Assembly: GCA_966211455.1 (NCBI GenBank)
Contig: CBIHNI010000014.1
Span: forward strand, 1-64,000
DNA from: 21-14-0-10-47-8 sp966211455
GTDB lineage: Bacteria > Bdellovibrionota > Bdellovibrionia > Bdellovibrionales > Bdellovibrionaceae
Length of the DNA stretch: 64,000 nucleotides
Direction: 5' to 3'
This document shows, one piece after another, positions 49,689-58,453 of this stretch. The position numbers and the translations under genes were made by a program. The notes under the pieces were generated by a model, which was given only the letters and a program-made list of their open reading frames with translations, was not told the origin of the DNA and did not search any database. The number at the start of each line of letters is the position of its first letter. The stretch's first letter is position 1.

Positions 49689-50870
49689 TCAATAAGCTTG
49701 GCAAGACAGCTCAAGCACCAGGGAAGAAACCACGCCATCAGGACCGGCCAGGTAGGATTCGTATTGGCCGCGGATGGACTTGCCCGGTAGCAGGACTTCC
49801 AGCTCGCTGGTTTTGAATCGATAAACCTGAGAGGGACCACCGTATCCAGTGGACAAAGGCGAAATGCGAGTCATGCCACCTGAATCCGTGTCGGTCGAAA
49901 ACTTGTCAGTCATGATATGATCAAAGAACATCACATCTCGCGCATTGAGGTCGCTCCAGGGAAGGCGGCTGCTTGCGCCTTCTTTGCTGCAGGGATCGGC
50001 TTGATGTTCAATCGACGTCCAATTTTTGCAGCTGACTTCTTGGCAGCGGATGCCATTGATTTGATTGACGTGTGTGCTTTTTAAAATCAGACCGTAAGTC
50101 GAACTTTCATCACGAAGCTCCGAGCCCAAGTAATTTGGAACTTGCTTCGAGACTCTGTAATCCGATTTGGGACCGACATTGATTTCGATACCTGCAAGGC
50201 TTGCGAATTCGTGGTGGACCAAGGCGTATTTTGAAGGTGTTGGCTCGGCGAAGAAGCGCTCCATATTGCACAAAATGTGGGGTTGACGATCTTTCAACGA
50301 AATAAAACCACGGCAAGTTTTCAAAACTCCATCGATGATCGCTTGGCGTTCGGGATCCGAGGTCGTGCTTTCTTCGTGGGTGGTGACCATTTCGACGACG
50401 ACTTCAAATTCGGGTTTACGCTCGGGGTTGATCAGATAACGCAACATCAGTTCGCGGTATTTTTCGGGACTCATTTCCAGTGGCAGTCTTAAGACATAAG
50501 GAGCCGAGCCACGGACCCATTTTAGAATCGAATTTCGAATGCTTTCGAAAGTGCTTTCAAAAAGAATTTCGTTTCCCACTCCGCCACCGCCGCTGGCGGT
50601 GCCGTCTGTCTCGGTTGTTTTCAGTTTCGAATTCGGCTCAGTTTTTGGTTTCGAAGAGGTCTCGGCTAAGACGCTATGTTTTTCTGAGGGGCGGGCGGAT
50701 TGAGTCAGCTTGTCTTTGAAGCTTTCGGCTTTCTTTGAGGGTTGCTCGGAGGCCTTCAGACTGCGGGGGGTCGGCAGGGTTTGTGCTGAAAGGTTGAGAC
50801 TGAAAATGCTGGTCGCTGTCCAAAAGAACGCCAGGGCTGTCGCGCGAAACCAAGATTTATTGCAAGCCAT
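49689..50870 (-). CDS. Exported protein of unknown function with TIGR02147-linked promoter
   Basis: 393 residues with a signal peptide ending LNLSAQ, a Lys/Ser/Glu-rich spacer (about 35-90) ending in TASGGGGVGNEI, then a domain with YALVHHEFASLAGIEI, where a His-His-Glu occurs but not an HExxH motif. Six or more Cys follow, several close together (NGIRCQEVSCKNW), suggesting disulfides. I do not recognise the family. GGAGG lies before the ATG, and its promoter (50916-50990) is nearly identical in layout to that of 52277. Divergent from the TIGR02147-type gene. Confidence 0.7.
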   Translation of the reverse strand: MACNKSWFRATALAFFWTATSIFSLNLSAQTLPTPRSLKASEQPSKKAESFKDKLTQSARPSEKHSVLAETSSKPKTEPNSKLKTTETDGTASGGGGVGNEILFESTFESIRNSILKWVRGSAPYVLRLPLEMSPEKYRELMLRYLINPERKPEFEVVVEMVTTHEESTTSDPERQAIIDGVLKTCRGFISLKDRQPHILCNMERFFAEPTPSKYALVHHEFASLAGIEINVGPKSDYRVSKQVPNYLGSELRDESSTYGLILKSTHVNQINGIRCQEVSCKNWTSIEHQADPCSKEGASSRLPWSDLNARDVMFFDHIMTDKFSTDTDSGGMTRISPLSTGYGGPSQVYRFKTSELEVLLPGKSIRGQYESYLAGPDGVVSSLVLELSCQAY

Positions 50871-50915
50871 CGTGTCCTCCAGGGGGCCAGAGTGGGGAGT
50901 TCAAGTTGTGTGCCC

Positions 50916-50990
50916 AATATAAAGGCAGGACCTTGAAACTTCCATATGAATTTAGCTAAATATATGCTACATATTTAACTAAATGCTAAC
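50916..50990 (-). promoter_or_regulatory. Promoter with TTTAGCTAAA and TTTAACTAAA operators, site 1
   Basis: Read leftward: TATATT (50916-50921), 17-bp spacer, TGGAAG (50939-50944) in place of a good -35 box, then TTTAGCTAAA (50951-50960) and TTTAGTTAAA (50974-50983) upstream, 14 bp apart. The -10 is 46 bp before the ATG at 50870. The layout matches site 2 at 52322-52395. Confidence 0.65.
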
Positions 50991-51013
50991 GTCCTTAAAC
51001 CTTGGAAAAGACG

Positions 51014-51829
51014 ATGGATATTTACGCTTACAACGATTTTCGCAGCTACCTGAAAGACATCATCAAAAGCCGTCCCCACGATGGTCACGGTCAGAACAAA
51101 TACTTCGCTGAAGCGGCCAAAATCAGTAACGCTTTCTTCAGCCAAGTCTTAGCCGAGAAAAGACAGCTGTCGCTGGAGCAAGGCAGCCTGCTGGCGGATT
51201 ATTTGGGGCTGAATGAGCTGCAGGCCGAATACTTTTTGACCTTGATTGATTTGGATCGCGCCGGAAATCCCAGTCTGAAGAACCATCTCAAAAAAAGGAT
51301 CGCTCGTCTGAAAAAGTCAGCACAAGTCGTAGCGAAAAGATTCACCGCCACCAACGAAGTTTCGAAAGAAGACAGTCCCATTTATTATTCCGATTGGATC
51401 TATGCGGCCGCCCAACAGCTGACGGCACTTCCTGACTATTCATCCGAACATGAAATCGCCAAGCGTCTGAATCTTCCGATGAAAAAAACAAACGATGTGA
51501 TCGAATTTCTTTTAAGCACGGGACTTTGCATTCGTAAGAACGGGCGCTTGCAGGTGGGGCCGGCTCGGATTCATCTGGATCCCAGCTCGCCTTGGATCAA
51601 GCAGCATCACGCCAACTGGCGAAACCAAGCGCTTGAAAATTTTCAGCGCGAAGATTCTTTCAAGCTTCATTACAGCTCGCCGATGACGCTTTCAAAAGCG
51701 GACTGCGAAAAGGTTCGCACCCTTTTGCTAGCCGCGATCGAATCGGTGGCAAAGGTGGTGGATCCTTCGCCATCCGAAGAGCTGGTGTGCTTGAATATCG
51801 ATTGGTTTAAGGTCGATCGACAGAGCTAG
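51014..51829 (+). CDS. TIGR02147/DUF4423-family DNA-binding regulator
   Basis: 271 residues. The N-terminal part YNDFRSYLKDIIKSRPHDG and KISNAFFSQVLAEKRQLSLE then LLADYLGLNELQAEYFLTLI is the TIGR02147 pattern; it contains a helix-turn-helix with a lambda-repressor-like look. A second winged-helix-like unit lies at about 130-180 (KRLNLPMKKTNDVIEFLLST). Such proteins form large families in Fibrobacter and, from memory, Bdellovibrio. It is divergent from one secreted gene and overlaps the end of another by 23 bases, and both carry similar promoter operators, suggesting it controls them. The ATG at 51014 is chosen; a TTG lies 12 bases before. Confidence 0.85.
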   Translation: MDIYAYNDFRSYLKDIIKSRPHDGHGQNKYFAEAAKISNAFFSQVLAEKRQLSLEQGSLLADYLGLNELQAEYFLTLIDLDRAGNPSLKNHLKKRIARLKKSAQVVAKRFTATNEVSKEDSPIYYSDWIYAAAQQLTALPDYSSEHEIAKRLNLPMKKTNDVIEFLLSTGLCIRKNGRLQVGPARIHLDPSSPWIKQHHANWRNQALENFQREDSFKLHYSSPMTLSKADCEKVRTLLLAAIESVAKVVDPSPSEELVCLNIDWFKVDRQS

Positions 51830-52277
51830 CCAGCGGATTTGATAGCACCTTGCAGTTGTAGCGCAGAACTCCGATCAGACGACTTGATTCGTAATAGGTA
51901 TTGGATGGAGCCGTCCAAACCGAGTCCGTCGTGTAAAGAGTCATTCCCACTTTCAGATCGTGAACTGTGCAGACGGAGACATTGCCCTCTGGAGACATGC
52001 GATAGATGTCTTGCAGACTCAGTCCTCGCTCGCCCATTGTCACAAAACTAACACCGGCTGTTCCAACAGGAACTTCGTCGAATTCGCCGCCCCCAATATC
52101 GCTGGCTTTCACTTCGATTGTTTTCGCGGGTGCCGTGTTCGGGGTCGAAGAGCTTGGCGCTGGTTCGCATTTAAAAACAACTTTCAGATCTTTGGCTTGT
52201 GGCGCTGCCATGACCGCCGGGGTGATGCAAGCAGAGCCCAAGAAAACGACGAGAACATTTGCAAAAAGATTTTTCAT
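51807..52277 (-). CDS. Exported hypothetical protein, 156 residues
   Basis: Signal peptide ending ITPAVMAAP, then a Pro/Ser/Thr-rich spacer and a small domain with two Cys (NVSVCTVHDLKVGMTLYT, VLRYNCKVLSNP). No family recognised. The last 23 bases overlap the regulator gene tail by tail. Its promoter (52322-52395) matches that of the 50870 gene. A GAGAGGATT sequence precedes the ATG. Confidence 0.7.
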   Translation of the reverse strand: MKNLFANVLVVFLGSACITPAVMAAPQAKDLKVVFKCEPAPSSSTPNTAPAKTIEVKASDIGGGEFDEVPVGTAGVSFVTMGERGLSLQDIYRMSPEGNVSVCTVHDLKVGMTLYTTDSVWTAPSNTYYESSRLIGVLRYNCKVLSNPLASSVDRP

Positions 52278-52321
52278 TTTAATCCTCTCAGTATTTCAAA
52301 ATTCATTTTACAGGTGGCTGA

Positions 52322-52395
52322 AATATAAAGGGATCATCGCTGGACTTCCAGGTGAATTTAGCTAAATCGGATGTATATATTTAACAAACAGCTAA
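52322..52395 (-). promoter_or_regulatory. Promoter with TTTAGCTAAA operator, site 2
   Basis: Read leftward: TATATT (52322-52327), 17-bp spacer, TGGAAG (52345-52350), TTTAGCTAAA (52357-52366), then TTTGTTAAA (52380-52388) and TTAGC (52391-52395). The -10 is 45 bp before the ATG at 52277, as in site 1. The operator spacings are the same to within a base. Confidence 0.65.
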
Positions 52396-52397
52396 TT

Positions 52398-53072
52398 TTA
52401 AAGAAGGGCTTCCAGCTCGGCAATTAAGGGTGACTTGAACAGCAAAGTGCCGTCTGGTTGCAGATCAAAAAGCATCAGCCGAAGTTTTCCGTAAGAGCCA
52501 GCGTCGGCTTTAAAGAAGGCCGATTTCAATTTCAAAAAATCGCGCGGCGAAAGACCGCAGCTTTGGGCCGCAGCACGAATTTCGCTGGCAGCTTCATTCA
52601 CCGAGATCCATCCACGGATCAGTCGGGACAGGCTTTGATTCTGAACCAAGGCCTGCGCCAGTTGAATTTCGCGAAGGGTGAAGCCTTGCTCTTGCAGCGC
52701 CGTTTTTAAAATGGGGAGGGTCATCTCGTGTTGAAGATCGGCGTTGCCTTTTCGGACCGCCAGCGGCTTTCCGATATCGTGCAAAGCAATCGTCGCCGGT
52801 AAAATTCGGGGAACGGAAGTCATGTTTGCGATTTCAATTTTCCACTGCGTGAAAACTTGCTGAACGTGTTCGATACCGCTGACGTGAAGCAGATTTCCGT
52901 TGGGCGCCGCTAGCAATGCGGCCCATTCGGCGCGGGCGTTGATTTGCTGAAGCGAAGATTCGATCTCGGCCTGCTTTGCGGGCAGTGATCTTAAAGTGTG
53001 CGCCTGTCGGCAAAGGCCTTGCGCGAAAGTGGCTTGAGAGCAGCAGAAAAAGAGAAGGAAGAACCATTTCAT
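52398..53072 (-). CDS. Exported HD-domain-like protein
   Basis: 224 residues with a signal peptide (MKWFFLLFFCCSQATFAQ). The centre has an HD-type layout: LLHVSGIEHVQQVFTQWKIE, ATIALHDIGKPLAVRKGNAD then LQHEMTLPILKTALQEQ, with H...HD...H arranged as in HD phosphohydrolases. HD proteins are nearly always cytosolic, so a signal peptide is unusual. No substrate can be inferred. It lies upstream of the 52277 gene with the site-2 promoter between them. Confidence 0.65.
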   Translation of the reverse strand: MKWFFLLFFCCSQATFAQGLCRQAHTLRSLPAKQAEIESSLQQINARAEWAALLAAPNGNLLHVSGIEHVQQVFTQWKIEIANMTSVPRILPATIALHDIGKPLAVRKGNADLQHEMTLPILKTALQEQGFTLREIQLAQALVQNQSLSRLIRGWISVNEAASEIRAAAQSCGLSPRDFLKLKSAFFKADAGSYGKLRLMLFDLQPDGTLLFKSPLIAELEALL

Positions 53073-53194
53073 CAGGCCGCCAATATACCGCCTTTTTCAA
53101 AGATCAGTGTGAGCCAAATGCAAAGCCGATGAAATGGCGATTTCAGAGCCAAAACTGTGAAAAATGGAAAGGTGAGAGTGTCTAGAGTTTGGTC

Positions 53195-53229
53195 AAAAAA
53201 AATCCCGGGGCTTGTTCGGCACCGGGATT
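53195..53229 (-). terminator. Intrinsic terminator downstream of the tRNA gene
   Basis: AATCCCGG (53201-53208) and CCGGGATT (53222-53229) pair; on the minus strand they are followed by a T8 run. It lies 14 bp past the tRNA 3' end. Confidence 0.9.
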
Positions 53230-53242
53230 ATCGGAAAAAAGT

Positions 53243-53319
<77 letters not shown>

Positions 53320-53499
53320 GCGTTATTGAGCTGTCATCTTTGAACATTGTCGAAATGACATCAAAACGAAGCACTGGTTTTATTCGTGACGATTGCTGGT
53401 GTCAAATCTTTCTCGAAACTTCTGGAACCTCTCTTGCAGACCACCTTTGACTGTGCAAAAGTCGAGTGTAAGAACTCTTCACGAATGAGAGGCAAAATC

Positions 53500-54978
53500 A
53501 TGAAGGTATCTGCAATTTTAGCTGCGATTCTGGCATCGGCTCTTTTTTTAACGAGCTGTTCCAAAGACGACAAGGACGATAAGAAAAAAGAGGGTCTGAC
53601 GGCCGAAGGCTCATTCTTGACCCAGGCTTTGACCGAAGCTCAGAAAAAGACCCTGACTGTGGTCGATCCAAACGGGCTTCCGATTGCCGGCGCTGATGTT
53701 CTGATCGGAACCGAGCTGGATCAGCCATTTGCTTCCAATTTCTTGCAGACCAATGCGGCCGGTATTTTCCAGGCGCCTGAGGCTTGGGTTTCAAATCAGA
53801 TCATCACGATTTCAGCTAAGGGCTATGTTCGCGCTTCTTTCATGGGACAGATTCCGGCGGGACAAACTTTCCAATTGCGTGCGGTTCCGGCGGCGACCCA
53901 GCCTGAACTTCAAGGTAAAGGAACAGGCTTTGCGCTGAAAGATGGCGATAAGATCATGGACTTTGCTTTGATGATGCCGGCGGTTCGCAAAAGCGAAATG
54001 CTGACCTTCAATTTGGATATGTTCATCAGTCCAAAAACCGATCGCGTCACCGTTTACGGGAAAGCGATCGATCTTCCGTCGAACACTTCGATTCCGAAGC
54101 AAAAAGAAAATTACGGTATCTTTCCGGTGACCATGGATAAAGCGTTGTACCGTTTGTATTTCGAGCAACCAGGTGCGCAGAAGGTCGTGACCATTCACGG
54201 TCAGTTTCCGTTTAAGACCGTGGTGGACGAGCTTCAGGGCGGAAAGACCTTCGTGGATGTCTTGAACTATTTCACCTTCAAAGGTGGAAGCCTGAAGGAC
54301 GTGCAGATCACTTTGCCGACTCAGACTTTGGATCTGCCGATTGGCGAGCTTGTTTTCAACCAGCCACGCGCTTTGAAAACTCCGGCCTATGCAGCGGACG
54401 AATTCATTTTGGCCGCAGCCATGAGCCCTTGGCAGGATCAGTACTTCCCAACCGATTTCAAAAACGTGCCTTCCAACAGCACTTTCAATTTGAACACGGC
54501 GGCCGGTGATGCGCCTTACTTGCTGGTGGCTTTGAAAAAGAAGTCCGAGCAAATGATGATCTCTGGAAAACTGTCAGCCGCTTTCGTTCCGTTTGATGCG
54601 GGTGTGGCACCAACGCTGCTTCCGTTGATCGCAAGCCCGACGGTGACCGCTTACAACGAATTCAGTCTTGTGTTGCCGGTGCTTCCGCAAGGTTTTGCTG
54701 AAGTCGGATCTTACATGACTTATTCGACTGTTGAAAAAACAGGAACCGGTGCCGAAGCCAAAGAAAAGGTGACTCGTTTGTGGGAAGTCTATTCGGATTC
54801 TTGGATGACCCACGTGACCCTGCCAAAATGGCCAGGCGAAGTGGTTCCAACCATGACCAAGCGCTGGGATGTTTTGTTGATGGCCAATCAAACGGCCCAG
54901 GCGAACAATCCGGTTGCCATCAGCCCCCGAGTATTTGAAACTGTGACTCATGCGACTCACAGTGCGACTGACTTCTAG
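53500..54978 (+). CDS. Large exported lipoprotein of unknown function
   Basis: About 492 residues, lipoprotein signal ending LFLTSC (C20), then a very charged KDDKDDKKKEG stretch. A carboxypeptidase-regulatory-like/Ig fold is suggested near residues 55-130 (LTVVDPNGLPIAGADVLIGT, QTNAAGIFQAPEAWVSNQII), and the rest is beta-rich with no recognised domain. GAGAGG lies before the ATG. The end overlaps the next lipoprotein gene by 29 bases, so the two are coupled and probably localise together. Confidence 0.8.
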   Translation: MKVSAILAAILASALFLTSCSKDDKDDKKKEGLTAEGSFLTQALTEAQKKTLTVVDPNGLPIAGADVLIGTELDQPFASNFLQTNAAGIFQAPEAWVSNQIITISAKGYVRASFMGQIPAGQTFQLRAVPAATQPELQGKGTGFALKDGDKIMDFALMMPAVRKSEMLTFNLDMFISPKTDRVTVYGKAIDLPSNTSIPKQKENYGIFPVTMDKALYRLYFEQPGAQKVVTIHGQFPFKTVVDELQGGKTFVDVLNYFTFKGGSLKDVQITLPTQTLDLPIGELVFNQPRALKTPAYAADEFILAAAMSPWQDQYFPTDFKNVPSNSTFNLNTAAGDAPYLLVALKKKSEQMMISGKLSAAFVPFDAGVAPTLLPLIASPTVTAYNEFSLVLPVLPQGFAEVGSYMTYSTVEKTGTGAEAKEKVTRLWEVYSDSWMTHVTLPKWPGEVVPTMTKRWDVLLMANQTAQANNPVAISPRVFETVTHATHSATDF

Positions 54979-55453
54979 TATTCTCTGCAGTTTGCTTTTG
55001 GCGTCTTGCTCGAACATGGCGCCAAAAAGCTCTTCTCAAATCAAAGATTCCAAATTCAGTTTCCAAAAAGTTTTCAATTATTCCTACGACAATGTTTGGC
55101 GTGCGGCCCAGCTGTCGCTGAAGTATCCGATTGCCGTGAACAATATGGATCACGGCGTTTTGGAAACCGATTTTGTCAAAGGTGATGACGGCTTTATCGC
55201 GCCGGTCGAAGAGCGGGTGCCGTCATCGGGCGTGCGCTATAAAATCGCCATGACCTTAAGCAAAGGCAAGGTCGAGGGCCGCGAAAGCGTGCGGGTCACG
55301 ATCAACAAGTACATCGAAAAAAAGCGCGACTTCTTTTCTGACGCCGAAGTTTTGCAATCCGACGGTCTGGAAGAGAAAGTCATCTTCTACCGCATGGAGC
55401 GTGAGCTTGTGATCGACGATGCCTTAAGGCGCGCCGCCCGCGGGACGAACTAA
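54950..55453 (+). CDS. Lipoprotein, 167 residues, BamC/NlpB-like look
   Basis: Lipoprotein signal ending LLLASC (C20). The mature part KVFNYSYDNVWRAAQLSLKY then GVLETDFVKGDDGF resembles helix-grip-like domains as in BamC, with a short region of basic residues. I do not assign it as BamC. It overlaps the upstream lipoprotein gene and lies 3 bp before the DUF2914 gene, so these three make an operon that may serve the outer membrane. Confidence 0.7.
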   Translation: MRLTVRLTSSILCSLLLASCSNMAPKSSSQIKDSKFSFQKVFNYSYDNVWRAAQLSLKYPIAVNNMDHGVLETDFVKGDDGFIAPVEERVPSSGVRYKIAMTLSKGKVEGRESVRVTINKYIEKKRDFFSDAEVLQSDGLEEKVIFYRMERELVIDDALRRAARGTN

Positions 55454-55456
55454 CTC

Positions 55457-56548
55457 ATGCTTCAGGCGAAACGCAATCAGCTGATGCAGTTTTATAAAAC
55501 GCACGAAACCCGATTTCATATCGGCTTTTTCCTGATCGGTTTTATTTTCGATTACTTCTTCACCGGCGAAGTCGACGATCTTTTCATGCTGATCCAGCAG
55601 CTGGTGTACCTGATTGCGATCGCCGTGATTATCAGTCTGGAGCATCTTTCGGTGGCGGGGCTGTATCCGATCAACCCGGAAAATAAGTTTTGGAAGTATC
55701 GCAATCTGGTTCTGCATTTCTGCCTGGGTACGATCCTGAACATGTATTCTTTCTTTTTCTTGAAAAGTGCCTCGGTTTTCACCTCGATCATCTTTGTGCT
55801 CTTTATGCTGATCGTGATCGTCGCCAACGAGCTGCCGCGTGTGCAGGAATCGGGCGTCAATGTGAAATGGGCGCTTTGGACTTTGTGTTTGTTTTCGTTC
55901 TTCTCGGTGATCTTTCCGCTGATCTTGGGTTTTGTCGGCTGGCTTCCGTTCTTGATCGGGGCGGTGGCGACGGTTTTGTGTTTGTACCTGCATGTGCGCG
56001 GGATGATGAAGTATCAACCCAATCTGAAAGAACTGATGCGCGCCTTTGCGCAGCCGGGGATCGCGGTGGTCGCGGTGTTTGTTCTGCTGTACATGCTGCG
56101 TTTGGTGCCACCGGTGCCGCTGGCGGTGCAGGATATGGGGATTTACCATCAGCTGGAAAAACGCGAAGGCCGATACATCTTGTCGCACGAAAAGCCATTC
56201 TGGAAATTTTGGGAGACCGGCGATCAGACGTTTAAATTTCGCCCGGGGGATCCGATTTTCTTTTTCGCCAAGGTCTTTTCACCAGGCCGATTTTCGGACG
56301 AAGTGGTGATCCACTGGCTTTTCAAAGATCCGCGTGCGGGCTGGATGACATCCGACAAAGTGCGAATGCAAATCACCGGCGGCCGCGAACAAGGCTTTCG
56401 CGGCTATTCGATCAAAAAGAATTATCAAGCGGGAGATTGGCGCGTGCAGGTCGAAACCACCGACGGCCGCGAAATCGGCCGGCTTTACGTCAGCATCGAG
56501 CCTGATCCCGGGACTGAAGACCGCGTCTGGAATCAGGTTCAGTTTTAG
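55457..56548 (+). CDS. Multi-pass membrane protein with C-terminal DUF2914-like domain
   Basis: 363 residues. About six membrane segments occupy the first 215 residues (FFLIGFIFDYFFTG, YLIAIAVIISLEHL, VFTSIIFVLFMLIVIVANEL, FVGWLPFLIGAVATVLCLYL and others). The C-terminal part (about 240-363) is soluble and matches the DUF2914 pattern: VVIHWLFKDPRAGWMTSDKV, QITGGREQGFRGYSIKKNY, GDWRVQVETTDGREIGRLYV. DUF2914 function is unknown, though it commonly occurs with membrane segments. It is the third gene of the lipoprotein group. Confidence 0.85.
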   Translation: MLQAKRNQLMQFYKTHETRFHIGFFLIGFIFDYFFTGEVDDLFMLIQQLVYLIAIAVIISLEHLSVAGLYPINPENKFWKYRNLVLHFCLGTILNMYSFFFLKSASVFTSIIFVLFMLIVIVANELPRVQESGVNVKWALWTLCLFSFFSVIFPLILGFVGWLPFLIGAVATVLCLYLHVRGMMKYQPNLKELMRAFAQPGIAVVAVFVLLYMLRLVPPVPLAVQDMGIYHQLEKREGRYILSHEKPFWKFWETGDQTFKFRPGDPIFFFAKVFSPGRFSDEVVIHWLFKDPRAGWMTSDKVRMQITGGREQGFRGYSIKKNYQAGDWRVQVETTDGREIGRLYVSIEPDPGTEDRVWNQVQF

Positions 56549-56550
56549 AC

Positions 56551-56793
56551 TTAGTATTCACACTCTAACCTGCCACCACCCGAAACATCTGCCGTATTCG
56601 AGTTTGAATCATCAACCATTCTGTCGACTTCGTTTTGATAGCAGGTTTTTTTCTCTTTCGAGCCCTTCACATCTTTGCAAGAGTCTTTGGCTTCTTGGCG
56701 AATTTCTTGGCAAATGCCAACATCAGAATCGCCCTCTTTCGCCGCCGAGGTTAAAGCCATACCTAAAACAAATGCACATAGAATAAACTTCAT
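56551..56793 (-). CDS. Small exported Cys protein, 80 residues
   Basis: Signal peptide MKFILCAFVLGMALTSA, then a short charged mature part with Cys in GICQEIRQEAKDSC, KKTCYQNEVDRM and RLECEY. The regular Cys suggests disulfides. No family recognised. The start at 56793 is favoured by GGGAGA 8 bases upstream. Confidence 0.65.
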   Translation of the reverse strand: MKFILCAFVLGMALTSAAKEGDSDVGICQEIRQEAKDSCKDVKGSKEKKTCYQNEVDRMVDDSNSNTADVSGGGRLECEY

Positions 56794-56975
56794 AAAAATT
56801 CTCCCTTTCTTGAAGTTAAAAGGAAGCATCAGTTTATCAAGATTGACTTTTGCTTGCCGAAACAAAAGAGGGTCTTGAAATATCAATAGAGATGTCAATA
56901 AGGTGGTCGCAAGATCCATGGATGTCCACGGATAAAAGCGCGTTTGCTTGATGAAAACGCGCTGTAAAATCAGGA

Positions 56976-57539
56976 TTACTTCTTCTGCGAAGTCGCAGGA
57001 TCCATTTGTTTGTCGACCTGTTTAATTATTTCGGCGATGCGGATCAGGTTGGAAGTCCAATCGGTGAAGATCAGCTGGTTGGTTCGCGGATTCACCGACA
57101 TTTCTCCATCTTTCGAGGAGAAAATGCGAATTTCGCGGTTGATCTCTTCCACAGATGCATATTTTGCATTGTAAATCCATGTGTACATGCGCTGCGGATT
57201 TAAAGTGGGAACTTCGGTGCTGATTTCAATCAAATCTCGCTGAACGTGGCGAGCCGAATTGATGATCATCGTGTCGCCGTGTTTGCTGATTGCGTATCCA
57301 TTCAAGGCCAAAGCTGATGACAGGTGATTGAAGGCTTCTTCCAGCGACACAGGTTCTTGCAGCAGGATCGAAGCTTTGCCGCGAACGGCAGGGTCGATGA
57401 CAAACTTCTGTCCCGAAGCCTTCGAATAGATTTCGATGATTTTCATCATCTCTTCGTTTTTAAAATACATTTTAATTTTGTCAGCCGCGTGAGCAAAAGA
57501 AAACGACAGGGCGACCATGAGAATGGAAAGCAGTTTCAT
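56976..57539 (-). CDS. Stand-alone secretin N-terminal (N0-N1) domain protein
   Basis: 187 residues with a signal peptide ending SFSFAHAA. Residues about 20-95 match the secretin STN/N0 domain (KMYFKNEEMMKIIEIYSKAS, GQKFVIDPAVRGKASILLQE) and 110-180 the Secretin_N/N1 domain (YTWIYNAKYASVEEINREIR, SVNPRTNQLIFTDWTSNLIR). The GspD/PilQ pore domain is absent and the gene ends with a clean stop. It could be a soluble partner of a secretin, a regulator, or a remnant of a longer gene. AAGGAG lies before the ATG. Confidence 0.85.
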   Translation of the reverse strand: MKLLSILMVALSFSFAHAADKIKMYFKNEEMMKIIEIYSKASGQKFVIDPAVRGKASILLQEPVSLEEAFNHLSSALALNGYAISKHGDTMIINSARHVQRDLIEISTEVPTLNPQRMYTWIYNAKYASVEEINREIRIFSSKDGEMSVNPRTNQLIFTDWTSNLIRIAEIIKQVDKQMDPATSQKK

Positions 57540-57596
57540 GCGAACTCCTTTTGTGAGGAGAATAGCAGAGCACGAGACATGGAGAGGTGCGAGGCC

Positions 57597-57622
57597 TAAC
57601 GCATCGTTTTCGTTGCGCGACG
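57597..57622 (+). repeat. 26-bp intergenic motif, copy 3
   Basis: Third copy of TAACGC...TGCGCGACG, 21 of 26 positions identical to copy 2. It is upstream of, but opposite in direction to, the secretin-domain gene. Function unknown. Confidence 0.4.
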
Positions 57623-57660
57623 GGGAGTTTTCGGCCTGTCAGGTCTTTGGAACATCGGCT

Positions 57661-58371
57661 TTAAGGAGAAAATGAGATGCCTGAAAACTTGCAGTAAATG
57701 GGCTCTTCTGCGCAGTGGATTGCAAAGATGTCGCCTTTGCTGATTTTAGAAAGCATGCGTATATTGGGGAGTGAATACTTTAAAATATTTTGGATTCTGA
57801 CAGGTTTGCCATCTATTTTCAAATGACTGAAAGATGTGATGTCTTGTAAGGCCAAAGCATGAAGAAAGTAGCCTTCGACGGTCTCTTCCATTTTCAGGAT
57901 AACTCCATCGTTTTTGGTGTCAGCCGGCTGCGTGATGGGCAAAAAAACTTTTTGGCAAGTTTTAACAAATTCTTCAAGAGGCATCTTCTGCCAGGCTGGT
58001 AAGATAGCAATCAAAGGCAAGGTTGCTATGTGGCTTGGTATTTTTTGAACCTCCGAACTGCAAAGCCAGGTTTTGATTCCGTACAAAGGACCAGATGGAT
58101 ATGCGGGGCTCAGGAACCTTTCTTCTGAAAATTCCGGATCATAGGACATGATTCGACCCGAAAAATATTCTAGAACTTCGGGGCGAGCTCGATTCGCTTC
58201 TTCCGATAGAAAAGCATCAAAAATGAAATTGAACTCGCATCCTTCGCTTTCGAACGAAAAAAAGTATTTGCTATACTGATACTCTGAATTTTCGGGAAAA
58301 TAAGATAGGAGCAAGTCACTTATCGTTTCTGAACTGGAACCATCCTCGCAAAGGATATTGTAGGTCATCAT
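57661..58371 (-). CDS. Hypothetical protein, 236 residues
   Basis: No family recognised. Soluble, without signal peptide, with an acidic first half (ISDLLLSYFPENSEYQYSKY) and a central segment LIAILPAWQKMPLEEFVKTC. The base composition is lower in G+C than in neighbouring genes, with many AAA, TTT and GAA codons, which hints at transfer. No Shine-Dalgarno sequence before the ATG pair at 58371 and 58368. It is followed by the motif copy at 57597-57622. Confidence 0.65.
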   Translation of the reverse strand: MMTYNILCEDGSSSETISDLLLSYFPENSEYQYSKYFFSFESEGCEFNFIFDAFLSEEANRARPEVLEYFSGRIMSYDPEFSEERFLSPAYPSGPLYGIKTWLCSSEVQKIPSHIATLPLIAILPAWQKMPLEEFVKTCQKVFLPITQPADTKNDGVILKMEETVEGYFLHALALQDITSFSHLKIDGKPVRIQNILKYSLPNIRMLSKISKGDIFAIHCAEEPIYCKFSGISFSP

Positions 58372-58453
58372 ATCGAACAGTGTGCTAAGTCTTTTTTGTT
58401 TCGGTCAACAAAGTAATATCTTTGAAGAGCCTGCCGCTATCAATAAGATGACT

